From Nitrospira sp. UBA5699 (GTDB lineage Bacteria; Nitrospirota; Nitrospiria; Nitrospirales; Nitrospiraceae), in contig DIHJ01000058.1 in the NCBI GenBank assembly GCA_002420105.1, positions 21,837-37,691 of the forward strand: DNA of 15,855 bases. The letters are read 5' to 3'. Under the pieces are notes generated by a model that had not been told where the DNA came from, did no database searches, and saw only the letters and a list, made by a program, of their open reading frames with translations. The position numbers and the translations under genes are program-made. Shown piece by piece: positions 1 through 6,347 of this stretch; within the stretch, counting starts at the first letter, position 1, and every line of letters starts with the position of its first letter.

Positions 1-216
1 ACCCAGGAAATTGGAGCCTTCGACCGGCAGCAGGTCGGCATAGCGCCACATGCTGATCGGGCCCTCCTGGATCTTTTTCCGGGAGATCGAACGTTTGACC
101 TCGTCGTAATTGTATTTCACCTCGAGGGGGCCGAAGCACATCTCGCAGACGTGAATGGCCTTCGTCGGATACTCTTTCCCGCACTCGCGGCACACCAGCG
201 CTTTCATCTTGGCCAT
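1..216 (-). CDS. thrC: threonine synthase, N-terminal part (cut by window edge)
   Basis: The reading frame starts with ATG at 216 and stays open to base 1, giving 72 residues that begin MAKMKALVCRECGKEYPTKA. The N-terminal zinc-ribbon-like pattern (C9, C12, C24, C27) followed by GPLEVKY and an SMWRYADLLP stretch is what I recall for the start of bacterial PLP-dependent threonine synthases, which convert O-phosphohomoserine to threonine in the cytoplasm. The PLP-binding lysine and the rest of the catalytic domain lie outside the window. The gene begins 28 bp after the moeB-like stop, in the same direction, so it is probably the fourth gene of the operon starting at 2274. A clear ribosome-binding site is lacking; the nearest purine-rich stretch is AAGGTGG. 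The family call rests on the N-terminus only. A PLP beta-family relative such as cysteate synthase is a less likely alternative. Confidence 0.8.
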   Translation of the reverse strand, partial: MAKMKALVCRECGKEYPTKAIHVCEMCFGPLEVKYNYDEVKRSISRKKIQEGPISMWRYADLLPVEGSNFLG

Positions 217-244
217 GGTCACACCACCTTCGTCGCGTCAGAAG

Positions 245-1057
245 TTACGGTCGCACGGCACAGCCGGCATAGGGATCGCCGTCGTCGAACAGTTCGGTGA
301 TCGTCGGATGCGCGCCGCAGAGCGCGCAGTCGGGGTTCCGTTTGACTTTGATTTCCCTGAACTGCGTTTTCCGGGCATCAAAATCGAGCAGCCGATCGGT
401 CAGGGGGCGGCCGATCCCCAGCACGAGCTTGAGGGCCTCCGTCGCCTGAATCGTCCCGATGATACCCGCAAGCACCCCGATGACTCCAGCCTCCTGGCAT
501 GAGGCGACCAGCCCGGGCGGAGGAGGCGTCTTGAAGACGCAGCGATAGCAGGCCGACTTCCGGGGGATGATCGTCGTGACGCGTCCGTCGAACCGGAGGA
601 TGCCTCCGTGGACCAAGGGCTTGTCGGCGAAGAAACAGGCGTCGTTGATCAGGAACTTGGCGGTGAAGTTATCCACGCCGTCGATCACCACGTCGTAGTC
701 GTTGAAAATCTTGATCGCATTGCCGGCCGTCAGCCGCTCTTCGTACATGGACACGGCCACGTCGGGATTGAGGGCTTGAATCTTTTCCTTCCCCGACAGC
801 ACCTTGGGGCGCCCCACATCCGGCGTGTGGTGCAGAATCTGGCGCTGGAGGTTCGTCAGGTCGACCACGTCGCTGTCGATCAAGCCGATGCGCCCGACCC
901 CGGCCGCCGCGAGATACAGCGCGGCCGGCGAGCCCAGCCCTCCGGCCCCGACCAGAAGAATCCTCGCCTTGGCGATCTTTTTCTGTCCCTTGCCGCCGAC
1001 TTCGGGCAGGAGAATGTGGCGACTGTATCGGGATATTTGTTCTTCGGTGAATTCCAT
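245..1057 (-). CDS. moeB: MoeB/ThiF/HesA-family sulfur-carrier adenylyltransferase
   Basis: This 270-residue E1-like enzyme would adenylate the C-terminal glycine of a ubiquitin-like sulfur carrier, preparing it for thiocarboxylate formation. The ATP-binding Rossmann glycine loop is at residues 37-42 (GAGGLG), with acidic D61 at the end of the next strand. The conserved RYSRH segment is at 10-14, the NLQRQ arginine motif at 69-73 and the DGVDN acidic motif at 126-130. A structural zinc site is formed by C170/C173 and C244/C247. C187 lies where related enzymes carry a conserved cysteine. There is no C-terminal rhodanese domain. It sits 90 bp downstream of cysteine synthase and in one operon with a ThiS/MoaD-like carrier, so its partner is more likely that carrier than molybdopterin synthase. 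The symbol moeB denotes family only; thiF or hesA would be equally defensible. Confidence 0.9.
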   Translation of the reverse strand: MEFTEEQISRYSRHILLPEVGGKGQKKIAKARILLVGAGGLGSPAALYLAAAGVGRIGLIDSDVVDLTNLQRQILHHTPDVGRPKVLSGKEKIQALNPDVAVSMYEERLTAGNAIKIFNDYDVVIDGVDNFTAKFLINDACFFADKPLVHGGILRFDGRVTTIIPRKSACYRCVFKTPPPPGLVASCQEAGVIGVLAGIIGTIQATEALKLVLGIGRPLTDRLLDFDARKTQFREIKVKRNPDCALCGAHPTITELFDDGDPYAGCAVRP

Positions 1058-1073
1058 GACTACGTCCAGGCCA

Positions 1074-1136
1074 GAGGCAATGGGTGTGAGGCTAGAGGGT
1101 TATTACCCTCCGTCTTTCCTTATTGCCCCTTGCCTC
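1074..1136 (-). repeat. structured intergenic inverted repeat between cysK and moeB
   Basis: The 90-bp gap inside the operon contains nested inverted repeats. The outer arms are GAGGCAA (1074-1080) and TTGCCTC (1130-1136), extended by GGG/CCC after one mismatch. Inside lies a perfect hairpin, GAGGGT-TATT-ACCCTC, at 1095-1110. The flanks are low-complexity CCTC/GCC-rich sequence, resembling a dispersed intergenic element. There is no T-run on the minus strand after the stem, so it is not an obvious terminator. It may act as an RNA-stability or processing element between the two genes. Confidence 0.45.
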
Positions 1137-1147
1137 GTACCTCTCGC

Positions 1148-2077
1148 CTAAATATTAAAATACTTCTCGATGCTGATATACCGTTCGCCCGTATCGCAGA
1201 GAATCGTCACGACGTTTCTGCCGGGTCCCAGTTCCTCGGCGACCTTCTGTGCGGCGAACACATTGGCTCCCGCCGAAATGCCGACCAGCAGCCCCTCCTG
1301 CTTCGACAGCTGCTTCGCGGTCTGATACGCTTCGTCGTCCGTCACGGTGATGACGCGGTCCAGAATCTTCCGGTTCAGGACCTTGGGAACAAACCCCGCG
1401 CCGATGCCTTGGATCTTGTGCGGACCCGGGTCGCCGCCGGACAGGACGGGCGAGCCGGCCGGTTCCACGGCCACGACCTTCACGTTCGGATTCCGTTCTT
1501 TGAACACTTCGCCGCACCCGGTGACCGTACCGCCCGTGCCGACCGCCGCGACGAAGGCGTCGATTTTTCCGTCGAGCGCGTCCCAGATTTCAGGAGCCGT
1601 CGTCATTTTGTGCATCGCCGGGTTGGCCGGGTTCGAAAACTGATCCGGCATGAAATAGGACGGATTCTGCGCCAGGAGACTCTCGGCTTCCCGGATCGAT
1701 CCTTTCATCCCTTCCCAGGCCGGTGTCAGCACGAGCTGCGCCCCGTACGAAGAGAGCAGGCTCGCCCGTTCCATGCTCATGCTTTCCGGCATGACGAGAA
1801 TCAGCTTGTAACCTCTGACGGCGGCGATCAGCGCGAGCCCGATGCCGGTGTTGCCGCTGGTCGGCTCGACGATGGTTCCCCCCGGCTTCAGCTTGCCCTG
1901 CCGCTCGGCCTCATTGATCATGTTGAGGCAGATCCGGTCCTTAACGCTCCCGCCGGGGTTGAAAAACTCGACTTTCCCGTAGATCGTCGCGCTTCCCGGT
2001 TTGGATAGCCGGTTCAAACGGACGAGCGGCGTTCTGCCGATCAGTTCGGTGATTTCTTTGTGCAAAATCATGCTCAT
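1148..2077 (-). CDS. cysK: cysteine synthase (PLP-dependent O-acetylserine sulfhydrylase family)
   Basis: The 309-residue product is a full-length fold-type II PLP enzyme. The GRTPLVRLNRL motif is near residue 14, the Schiff-base lysine is K46 in GGSVKDR, the substrate loop TSGNTG is at 73-78, and a glycine-rich phosphate loop (VGTGGTVTG) lies near 177. Known members form cysteine from O-acetylserine or O-phosphoserine and a sulfur donor. ATG at 2077 overlaps the stop of the upstream sulfur-carrier gene as ATGA, so translation is probably coupled. That pairing, with a MoeB-like activator downstream, suggests the sulfur donor is the carrier's thiocarboxylate rather than free sulfide, as in the CysO-CysM system of Mycobacterium. 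The sequence itself looks CysK-like, so sulfide use cannot be excluded. Confidence 0.93.
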   Translation of the reverse strand: MSMILHKEITELIGRTPLVRLNRLSKPGSATIYGKVEFFNPGGSVKDRICLNMINEAERQGKLKPGGTIVEPTSGNTGIGLALIAAVRGYKLILVMPESMSMERASLLSSYGAQLVLTPAWEGMKGSIREAESLLAQNPSYFMPDQFSNPANPAMHKMTTAPEIWDALDGKIDAFVAAVGTGGTVTGCGEVFKERNPNVKVVAVEPAGSPVLSGGDPGPHKIQGIGAGFVPKVLNRKILDRVITVTDDEAYQTAKQLSKQEGLLVGISAGANVFAAQKVAEELGPGRNVVTILCDTGERYISIEKYFNI

Positions 2078-2274
2078 CGGCCGCCGCCCATGTAAAAGAG
2101 AAATTCGAGTCGGTCGCCGTCCTTGAGTTGGGTCGTTCCGAGGTGTTCGCGGTCCACCATGGCGTCGTTGATTTCGATCGCCACCATCTGGGGTTCAATC
2201 TTCTTGGCCTTGAGGAGATCGAGGACGGTCCCCCCGGGAAATTCCTCCGCCTTGCCGTTGATCTTGACCTGCAT
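2074..2274 (-). CDS. ThiS/MoaD-family ubiquitin-like sulfur carrier protein
   Basis: This 66-residue beta-grasp protein begins MQVKINGKAEEF and ends with a short hydrophobic strand (LEFLFYM) followed by GGGR. ATG at 2274 is chosen because AGGAG sits five bases upstream; an in-frame start at 2316 lies within the promoter. ThiS, MoaD and CysO carry sulfur as a C-terminal Gly-thiocarboxylate. Here the stop comes one codon after the glycines, leaving a terminal Arg that would have to be removed before adenylation. Its stop overlaps the cysteine synthase start (ATGA), and the MoeB-like activator is two genes downstream, so a role in cysteine (or another amino acid) sulfuration is more likely than thiamine or molybdopterin synthesis. 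This is inferred from context only. Confidence 0.88.
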   Translation of the reverse strand: MQVKINGKAEEFPGGTVLDLLKAKKIEPQMVAIEINDAMVDREHLGTTQLKDGDRLEFLFYMGGGR

Positions 2275-2314
2275 GGATACTCCTAACTTGGCCCAGGGAT
2301 TAGAGAATTTGGAC

Positions 2315-2344
2315 ACAGTAACAAACTGTCTTCCGAATTGTCAA
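2315..2344 (-). promoter_or_regulatory. predicted sigma-70 promoter of the sulfur-carrier operon
   Basis: On the minus strand a perfect -35 box TTGACA (2339-2344) lies 18 bp from a weaker -10, TACTGT (2315-2320), which keeps the key first, second and last bases. The operon's first ATG is at 2274 with AGGAG just upstream. Two short inverted repeats overlap the promoter: TTGTC-AA-GACAA (2338-2349) over the -35, and ACAGT-AACAA-ACTGT (2315-2329) over the -10 and spacer. They could be operators. Confidence 0.55.
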
Positions 2345-2399
2345 GACAACGGCATGCGCGGTCGCTTGCTTGACTTTGCCCTCCGCCGCCGCCACTATG

Positions 2400-2413
2400 C
2401 CTCCCTTTGGAGG
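2400..2413 (+). promoter_or_regulatory. hairpin covering the ribosome-binding site of the 2422 gene
   Basis: CCTCC (2400-2404) pairs perfectly with GGAGG (2409-2413) around a four-base CTTT loop. GGAGG is the Shine-Dalgarno sequence for the ATG at 2422. A GC-rich stem at this place could limit initiation of the first gene in the five-gene operon. A candidate -35 TTGACT lies at 2370-2375, but no convincing -10 accompanies it. Confidence 0.4.
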
Positions 2414-2421
2414 GCTGGTTC

Positions 2422-2799
2422 ATGTGGAAACGCAATTTCATGTTTCGGGCTGCCGAGGCGACTCCGCTCAAGGAATCGGAAAACGAGCTGTTCCATGAAA
2501 CCGATCCGGCCATGGACAGCGCCGGATTGAACCTGGAGAAGTTTCTGTCGGTGTGGATCCAAGGCGATGGAGAGGACGACAAACCGGCGGCGTTTACGAA
2601 CATGTACGTGCGCACGGCGACGCTGGATTTCCGGAAACGTGTCGGGTTTCTCCAGCCCTTGCAGGGGCGCACTCATCAGATCAAGCAATTGCTGACTCCG
2701 GGCCAGAAAGAGTTTCTGCGTCATTGGCTGTCGACCTCGGCGCCGCAGGCCTGGGAGGCGACAGACGATCACTTCAAGATGCTGTTTGAATTGGAATGA
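2422..2799 (+). CDS. conserved hypothetical protein, 125 aa
   Basis: I do not recognise a named family. The product begins MWKRNFMFRAAEATPLKESE, has no signal peptide or membrane segment, has a central acidic stretch (QGDGEDD) and a C-terminal part rich in aromatic and basic residues. ATG at 2422 is preferred over an in-frame TTG at 2407 because GGAGGG sits seven bases upstream of it. The stop overlaps the next start as ATGA (2796-2799), so it is translationally coupled to the phospholipase-D-like gene and opens a five-gene co-directional run to 6141. Codon use resembles the neighbours, and the coupling makes a real gene likely. Function is unknown. Confidence 0.75.
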   Translation: MWKRNFMFRAAEATPLKESENELFHETDPAMDSAGLNLEKFLSVWIQGDGEDDKPAAFTNMYVRTATLDFRKRVGFLQPLQGRTHQIKQLLTPGQKEFLRHWLSTSAPQAWEATDDHFKMLFELE

Positions 2800-3368
2800 C
2801 CCTGCCGGCGCGGCTCCCTTCCAGTCAAGGCCGTCATGTAGTGTGCGTTGCCGCGCTGGTGTTGTGTCTGTCTGGTGCGGCGCAGATCGGGCCGGTTTGG
2901 AGCGCCGACATCGAAGTGTATTATGCCCCGGAGGACCTGCCGCTGGACCGCGTGATCATGCTCTATCGGCAGGCGAAGCGCTATATCTACGTGTCGGTCT
3001 ACGGATTGACGTACCCGCGCGCCGTGGAGGCGCTGATCGCCGCCAAGAAGCGGGGCGTGGACGTCAGAATGCTGACGGATCAGGAGCGGACGCAGGACGT
3101 CAATCAGCAGCGCGCCCTGCACACGCTCCGGTTGGCCGGTATTCCGATCCGCATCAATCAACACGACGGCCTCATGCATCTCAAACAGGTGGTCGTCGAC
3201 GACGAAGTCAACACGTCCGGGTCCATGAACCATACGACGAGCGGCAACCGCTACAACGATGAACGGGTGGACATCATTACGGATCATGCGATTTCCGTGA
3301 AGGCGCGCGAGAAGTTCCTCGCCATGTGGAATGATCAGGCTCGGTATCGTCCCTGGATGGAGGAATGA
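2796..3368 (+). CDS. exported single-HKD phospholipase D / Nuc-like protein
   Basis: The 190-residue protein starts with a hydrophobic signal sequence (about residues 14-37, likely cleaved after WSA). One complete HKD motif follows: H128, K130, D135, then G142-S143 and N145 (GSMNHT). A single HKD copy in a short chain is typical of the Nuc-type endonucleases of the phospholipase D superfamily, which form an active site as dimers; two-copy PLD and cardiolipin synthases are about twice as long. The likely activity is phosphodiester hydrolysis outside the cytoplasm, on nucleic acid or lipid; the substrate cannot be read from sequence. ATG at 2796 overlaps the previous stop, and its own stop overlaps an ATG at 3365. 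The export signal plus a possible nuclease domain suggests a periplasmic or envelope role. Confidence 0.85.
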   Translation: MTLPARLPSSQGRHVVCVAALVLCLSGAAQIGPVWSADIEVYYAPEDLPLDRVIMLYRQAKRYIYVSVYGLTYPRAVEALIAAKKRGVDVRMLTDQERTQDVNQQRALHTLRLAGIPIRINQHDGLMHLKQVVVDDEVNTSGSMNHTTSGNRYNDERVDIITDHAISVKAREKFLAMWNDQARYRPWMEE

Positions 3369-3373
3369 GCAGT

Positions 3374-4651
3374 ATGGCCGGCGTGACCGAACAGACCGAT
3401 GTGGCGGTGGTGGGGGCCGGCGGCGGCGGCGCGGTGCTCGCGCTGGCGCTGGCCCGAAAGGGAATCCGGACCATCGTCCTGGATCAGGCTCAAGGGCCGC
3501 CGAAAGGGCTGCGGGGAGAAATTCTGCAGCCGAACGGACAATCCGTACTCGACCGCCTGGGCGTCCTGCAGTCGTTACCGGCAGAGGCGACGAGGTCCGT
3601 GCGCCGCTTCCACTTCTGCCGGGCAGGCGGGAAGCGGCTCTGTTCGATCGACTACGGGGATCTGCCGGCGCCGTATAACCGGGCGATCGTGACGCTGCCG
3701 AATGTGGCGCATCACGCCATCGTCGAGGCCGTCCGGAAGGAATCCTGCGTCAGCCTGCGGTATGGCACCTCCTTTACCGGGCTGATCACGGAGGGCACGA
3801 AGGTGACGGGGCTGACGACGCAGGGGCCGGAGGGGGTTGGAGCGATCGGGGCCCGGCTCGTCGTGGGCGCCGACGGGGCCTTTTCCAAAGTGCGCGAAGC
3901 CCTCAAGATTCCGGCCGAGGTGCATCTGTATCCGGAAGGCTATCTGATCGCCATCGTGGAGTCGCAGGAACCGGTGACCGAATCGTTCTACTACGTCGGC
4001 CACAAGCAGATTCTCGGCCTGTTTCCCGCCACCGGCAACAAGGTCTATCTTTTTTATATGATTCCGAGCGGATCGTTGGACGCGATCAAACAGCGGGGGA
4101 TCGCGGCGTTGCAGCAGGTCTGGGCGGCGATCGCGCCGCAGTTTGCGGATCTTTTCCGTAATCTGACCGATTGGAATCAAACCGCGTATATGCCGACCGG
4201 GCGGGTCAAGACCCCGACCTGGGTGTCCGACGGCGCCGCGTTGATCGGCGATGCGGCCCATGCGATGAATCCCCATGCCTCGCAAGGGCGCATGCAGGCG
4301 ATGGTCGATGCCATGACCCTGGCGGATCTGCTGCCGCGCGCGCTGTCGGAGGGCGACTGTTCGGCCGAATGCCTGAAGGCCTACGAGGTTGCGCGGCGCC
4401 CGCACGTGACGATGCTGCAGCGGTTGGCCGATCAGCAGGTGTTCTACTGGAACACGGGCAATCCGCTCGTGGCGTTCCTGCGGGATCGCGTCTTTCAGAC
4501 CCTGGATCGTAACGCCCGGCTGCGCTACCAAGTGTTGTCGACGACGGCCGGGCTGCGCCAGACCGCGCCGTTTTCCCTGATCGATCGTGTAATCGCGGCA
4601 GGTTTCCTGCCCGATGTGTGTGCGGACCGGATGACGCAGCGGACGTCGTAG
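3374..4651 (+). CDS. FAD-dependent monooxygenase-like oxidoreductase
   Basis: The 425-residue flavoprotein has the dinucleotide-binding loop GAGGGG at residues 14-19 after a beta strand (VAVVGAG), a conserved RGEILQPNG segment near 47, the second FAD motif (VVGADGAFSKVR) in the middle, and the GDAAHAMNPHASQG motif near 288. This is the order of the p-hydroxybenzoate hydroxylase/UbiH group, which hydroxylates aromatic or quinone-like substrates using NAD(P)H and oxygen. ATG at 3374 is chosen because GGAGG at 3359-3363 is ten bases upstream; an ATG at 3365 overlaps the previous stop but leaves only one base of spacing. No substrate can be named. A role in quinone or secondary metabolism, or a halogenase- or reductase-type reaction, is possible. 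Confidence 0.85.
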   Translation: MAGVTEQTDVAVVGAGGGGAVLALALARKGIRTIVLDQAQGPPKGLRGEILQPNGQSVLDRLGVLQSLPAEATRSVRRFHFCRAGGKRLCSIDYGDLPAPYNRAIVTLPNVAHHAIVEAVRKESCVSLRYGTSFTGLITEGTKVTGLTTQGPEGVGAIGARLVVGADGAFSKVREALKIPAEVHLYPEGYLIAIVESQEPVTESFYYVGHKQILGLFPATGNKVYLFYMIPSGSLDAIKQRGIAALQQVWAAIAPQFADLFRNLTDWNQTAYMPTGRVKTPTWVSDGAALIGDAAHAMNPHASQGRMQAMVDAMTLADLLPRALSEGDCSAECLKAYEVARRPHVTMLQRLADQQVFYWNTGNPLVAFLRDRVFQTLDRNARLRYQVLSTTAGLRQTAPFSLIDRVIAAGFLPDVCADRMTQRTS

Positions 4652-4660
4652 CGAGGAGTC

Positions 4661-5416
4661 ATGGCTGCCGGCGAACGGATCATCGAAGGACTGCCGGAGG
4701 AGACGCAACGTCTGTTGCAGGCCTATGCGAAGGATGTGAAGGCCGTGTTCGGCGACCGGCTCGAAGGGCTGTTGATCTACGGCAGCGCCGTGCGCGGCGA
4801 GTTTCTGCCCGGGCGCTCGAACCTCAACATGCTGTTCGTCGTTCCGGGCTACGACGCCGCGACGCTGAAACTCTATGCGCCGGTCCACAAGCGCTGGAGT
4901 AAGGAGCAGGTGGTCGTTCCCCTCTTCTTGACGGATCAGGAGATCAAGTCCACCTCTGCGCTCTTTCCGCTGGAATTCCTGGAGATCCAGGAGCATCATC
5001 GCGTGCTGGGCGGACGCGATCCCTTCGTCGGGTTTCATGTCGACACGTCGCGGCTCAAGGACGCCGTGGTGCAGGGATTGGCCGGCAACGTCCTCCGTCT
5101 CCGGCAGCGCTATGCGGAAGGCGGCGGGACGGATGATGCCGTCACGATTCTGCTGCCCCTGTCCGTGACCGCGACTCTCCCATTGCTGCGCGGGCTGCAG
5201 CGCGTGCAAGGGAGACCCGTGCTCTGGCAATCCGATGCCCTGATCAACGATGTCGCCGGGATGCTGAATGTGGACCTGCGGGGATTGACGGACGCACTGC
5301 TTCTCAAGCGCGGGCAGATCACGCCAGGGCCCGGTGAAATTCCACGACTCTTTGACCGGTACTTGCAGGCGGCGACGGCGCTCGCCCGGACGGCGGCGCA
5401 GGCGGTGTCGCGATGA
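4661..5416 (+). CDS. nucleotidyltransferase-fold protein with degenerate active site
   Basis: The 251-residue product carries the entry motif of the DNA-polymerase-beta/KNTase nucleotidyltransferase fold at residues 38-60: LIYGSAVRGEF then PGRSNLNMLFVV. In active members the GS motif is followed by two metal-binding aspartates (DxD). Here these positions are N54 and N56, so the canonical metal site is lost. The remaining chain is largely helical and suits a C-terminal helical domain. It lies 9 bp after the FAD-protein stop, with GAGG four bases before ATG, and its last codons overlap the next gene (ATGA). The fold assignment is moderately safe. Enzymatic activity is doubtful; a binding, sensing or scaffold role is an inference. 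Confidence 0.7.
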   Translation: MAAGERIIEGLPEETQRLLQAYAKDVKAVFGDRLEGLLIYGSAVRGEFLPGRSNLNMLFVVPGYDAATLKLYAPVHKRWSKEQVVVPLFLTDQEIKSTSALFPLEFLEIQEHHRVLGGRDPFVGFHVDTSRLKDAVVQGLAGNVLRLRQRYAEGGGTDDAVTILLPLSVTATLPLLRGLQRVQGRPVLWQSDALINDVAGMLNVDLRGLTDALLLKRGQITPGPGEIPRLFDRYLQAATALARTAAQAVSR

Positions 5417-6141
5417 GGCCGTTTGCAGCGGTCGCGCTTCTCCTGGCCGTGGTTCTCTCACCGTCGCTCGGACCGGCGGCTCCCTACGACCGGCCGAAGA
5501 TCAAGTTGCCGGATCCGATGGGCTATGTCAGCGATCATGCGCGAGTGCTCGAGGATGACTGGCGGGCGCGCATCCGGTCGGTCGCCCAGGATCTCGAACG
5601 GAAAACCGGGGTCGAAATGATCGTGGTGACCGTTCCGACGGTCAAGCCGTTCGGATCGGCCAACGACTACGCGATGGCGATTTATGAGAAATGGGGCATC
5701 GGGTCGACGCAGCAGGAGCATGGGATCCTGATTCTGGTGGCCGTCGAGGAGCGCCAGGCGGCCATGACCCTGGGGCGCCAGATGCTGCCGGTCATTACGC
5801 CGGCCGTCATGAATCAGGTCGGCGGGGAATATCTGCATCCCTCGATCTCGCGCGGCCATTTCGGCGAAGGGCTGTATCGCACCGTCGTGGCGCTGGCTTC
5901 CCGCTGTCAGGACATCCGCGTCGGGGCGCTGTCCAAGACCCACTTCAAGGGCGTGGGCTTCTGGATCACCCTCTTCACCAGCATCGGCGCGCTGTCGTTC
6001 CTGTGGTGGATCAGCCGGCCGGACCTGCGCCATCCCTACGGGCGGATCAGAAAAGGGGAGTATTGGGGGACGGGGCAGGGAGGGTTCGGCGGCAACTGGG
6101 GAGGATTCGGCGGGGGCACGAGCGGAGAGGGGTTTCGCTAG
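5413..6141 (+). CDS. TPM-domain membrane-anchored protein (YgcG-like)
   Basis: The 242-residue protein has an N-terminal signal peptide (residues 1-22, ending in a PAAP context), then a TPM domain marked by a YVSDHARVLEDD segment, an ERKTGVEMIVVTV strand, EKWGIG and an HGILILVAVEERQ segment. One transmembrane helix follows (roughly 182-203, GFWITLFTSIGALSFLWWIS), and the chain ends with a Gly-rich tail containing repeated GGFGG units. Known TPM-domain proteins occur in envelope and thylakoid contexts, with phosphatase or photosystem-repair roles reported for some. The domain should face the periplasm. ATG at 5413 overlaps the stop of the nucleotidyltransferase-like gene, and no strong Shine-Dalgarno is present, so coupling is probable. 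It is the last gene of the run. Confidence 0.87.
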   Translation: MRPFAAVALLLAVVLSPSLGPAAPYDRPKIKLPDPMGYVSDHARVLEDDWRARIRSVAQDLERKTGVEMIVVTVPTVKPFGSANDYAMAIYEKWGIGSTQQEHGILILVAVEERQAAMTLGRQMLPVITPAVMNQVGGEYLHPSISRGHFGEGLYRTVVALASRCQDIRVGALSKTHFKGVGFWITLFTSIGALSFLWWISRPDLRHPYGRIRKGEYWGTGQGGFGGNWGGFGGGTSGEGFR

Positions 6142-6152
6142 CGGGATCCCGC
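6141..6152. repeat. 12-bp perfect palindrome after the TPM gene
   Basis: GCGGGATCCCGC begins at the last base of the TPM-gene stop codon. It has no loop and no T-run, so it is a poor intrinsic terminator, though it could form a stem with neighbouring bases or bind a dimeric protein. The rest of the 206-bp gap to 6348 shows no gene and no convincing promoter. Confidence 0.4.
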
Positions 6153-6347
6153 ATGAAATTCGTTCAGCCTCGTCGGCAAATCCGCGCGGGCTCGGAGCGC
6201 TCAGGAGCTCCGGAACGGCTCTTCACAACGGCTCCCGTTCGGCGTAAGTTTATCGAGGGTCGACCCTGCGCCCGTACGAGAAGAGCTCTGCATTCACCTG
6301 GTTTCGTTTCAACGACGTCACCGATCGACGACTGAACGGAACACACG

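Noticed and set aside
1095..1110. Intrinsic terminator between cysteine synthase and moeB
   Set aside because: The stem is good but no T-run follows on the minus strand and the downstream genes belong functionally with the upstream ones; it is listed as a structured repeat instead.
608..2008. 466-codon plus-strand frame
   Set aside because: It lies opposite the well-supported moeB-like and cysteine synthase genes, crosses their junction and has a His/Arg/Asp-rich composition typical of an antisense shadow in GC-rich DNA.
3575..5461. 628-codon minus-strand frame
   Set aside because: It is antisense to the FAD protein and nucleotidyltransferase-like genes, with Arg/Gln/His-rich low-complexity content and no recognisable domain.
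2796..6141. Antiviral defence system reading of the nuclease plus nucleotidyltransferase-like genes
   Set aside because: The nuclease has a secretion signal, the nucleotidyltransferase lacks catalytic aspartates, and the other members are an oxidoreductase and a TPM protein; no known defence hallmark or mobile element is present.
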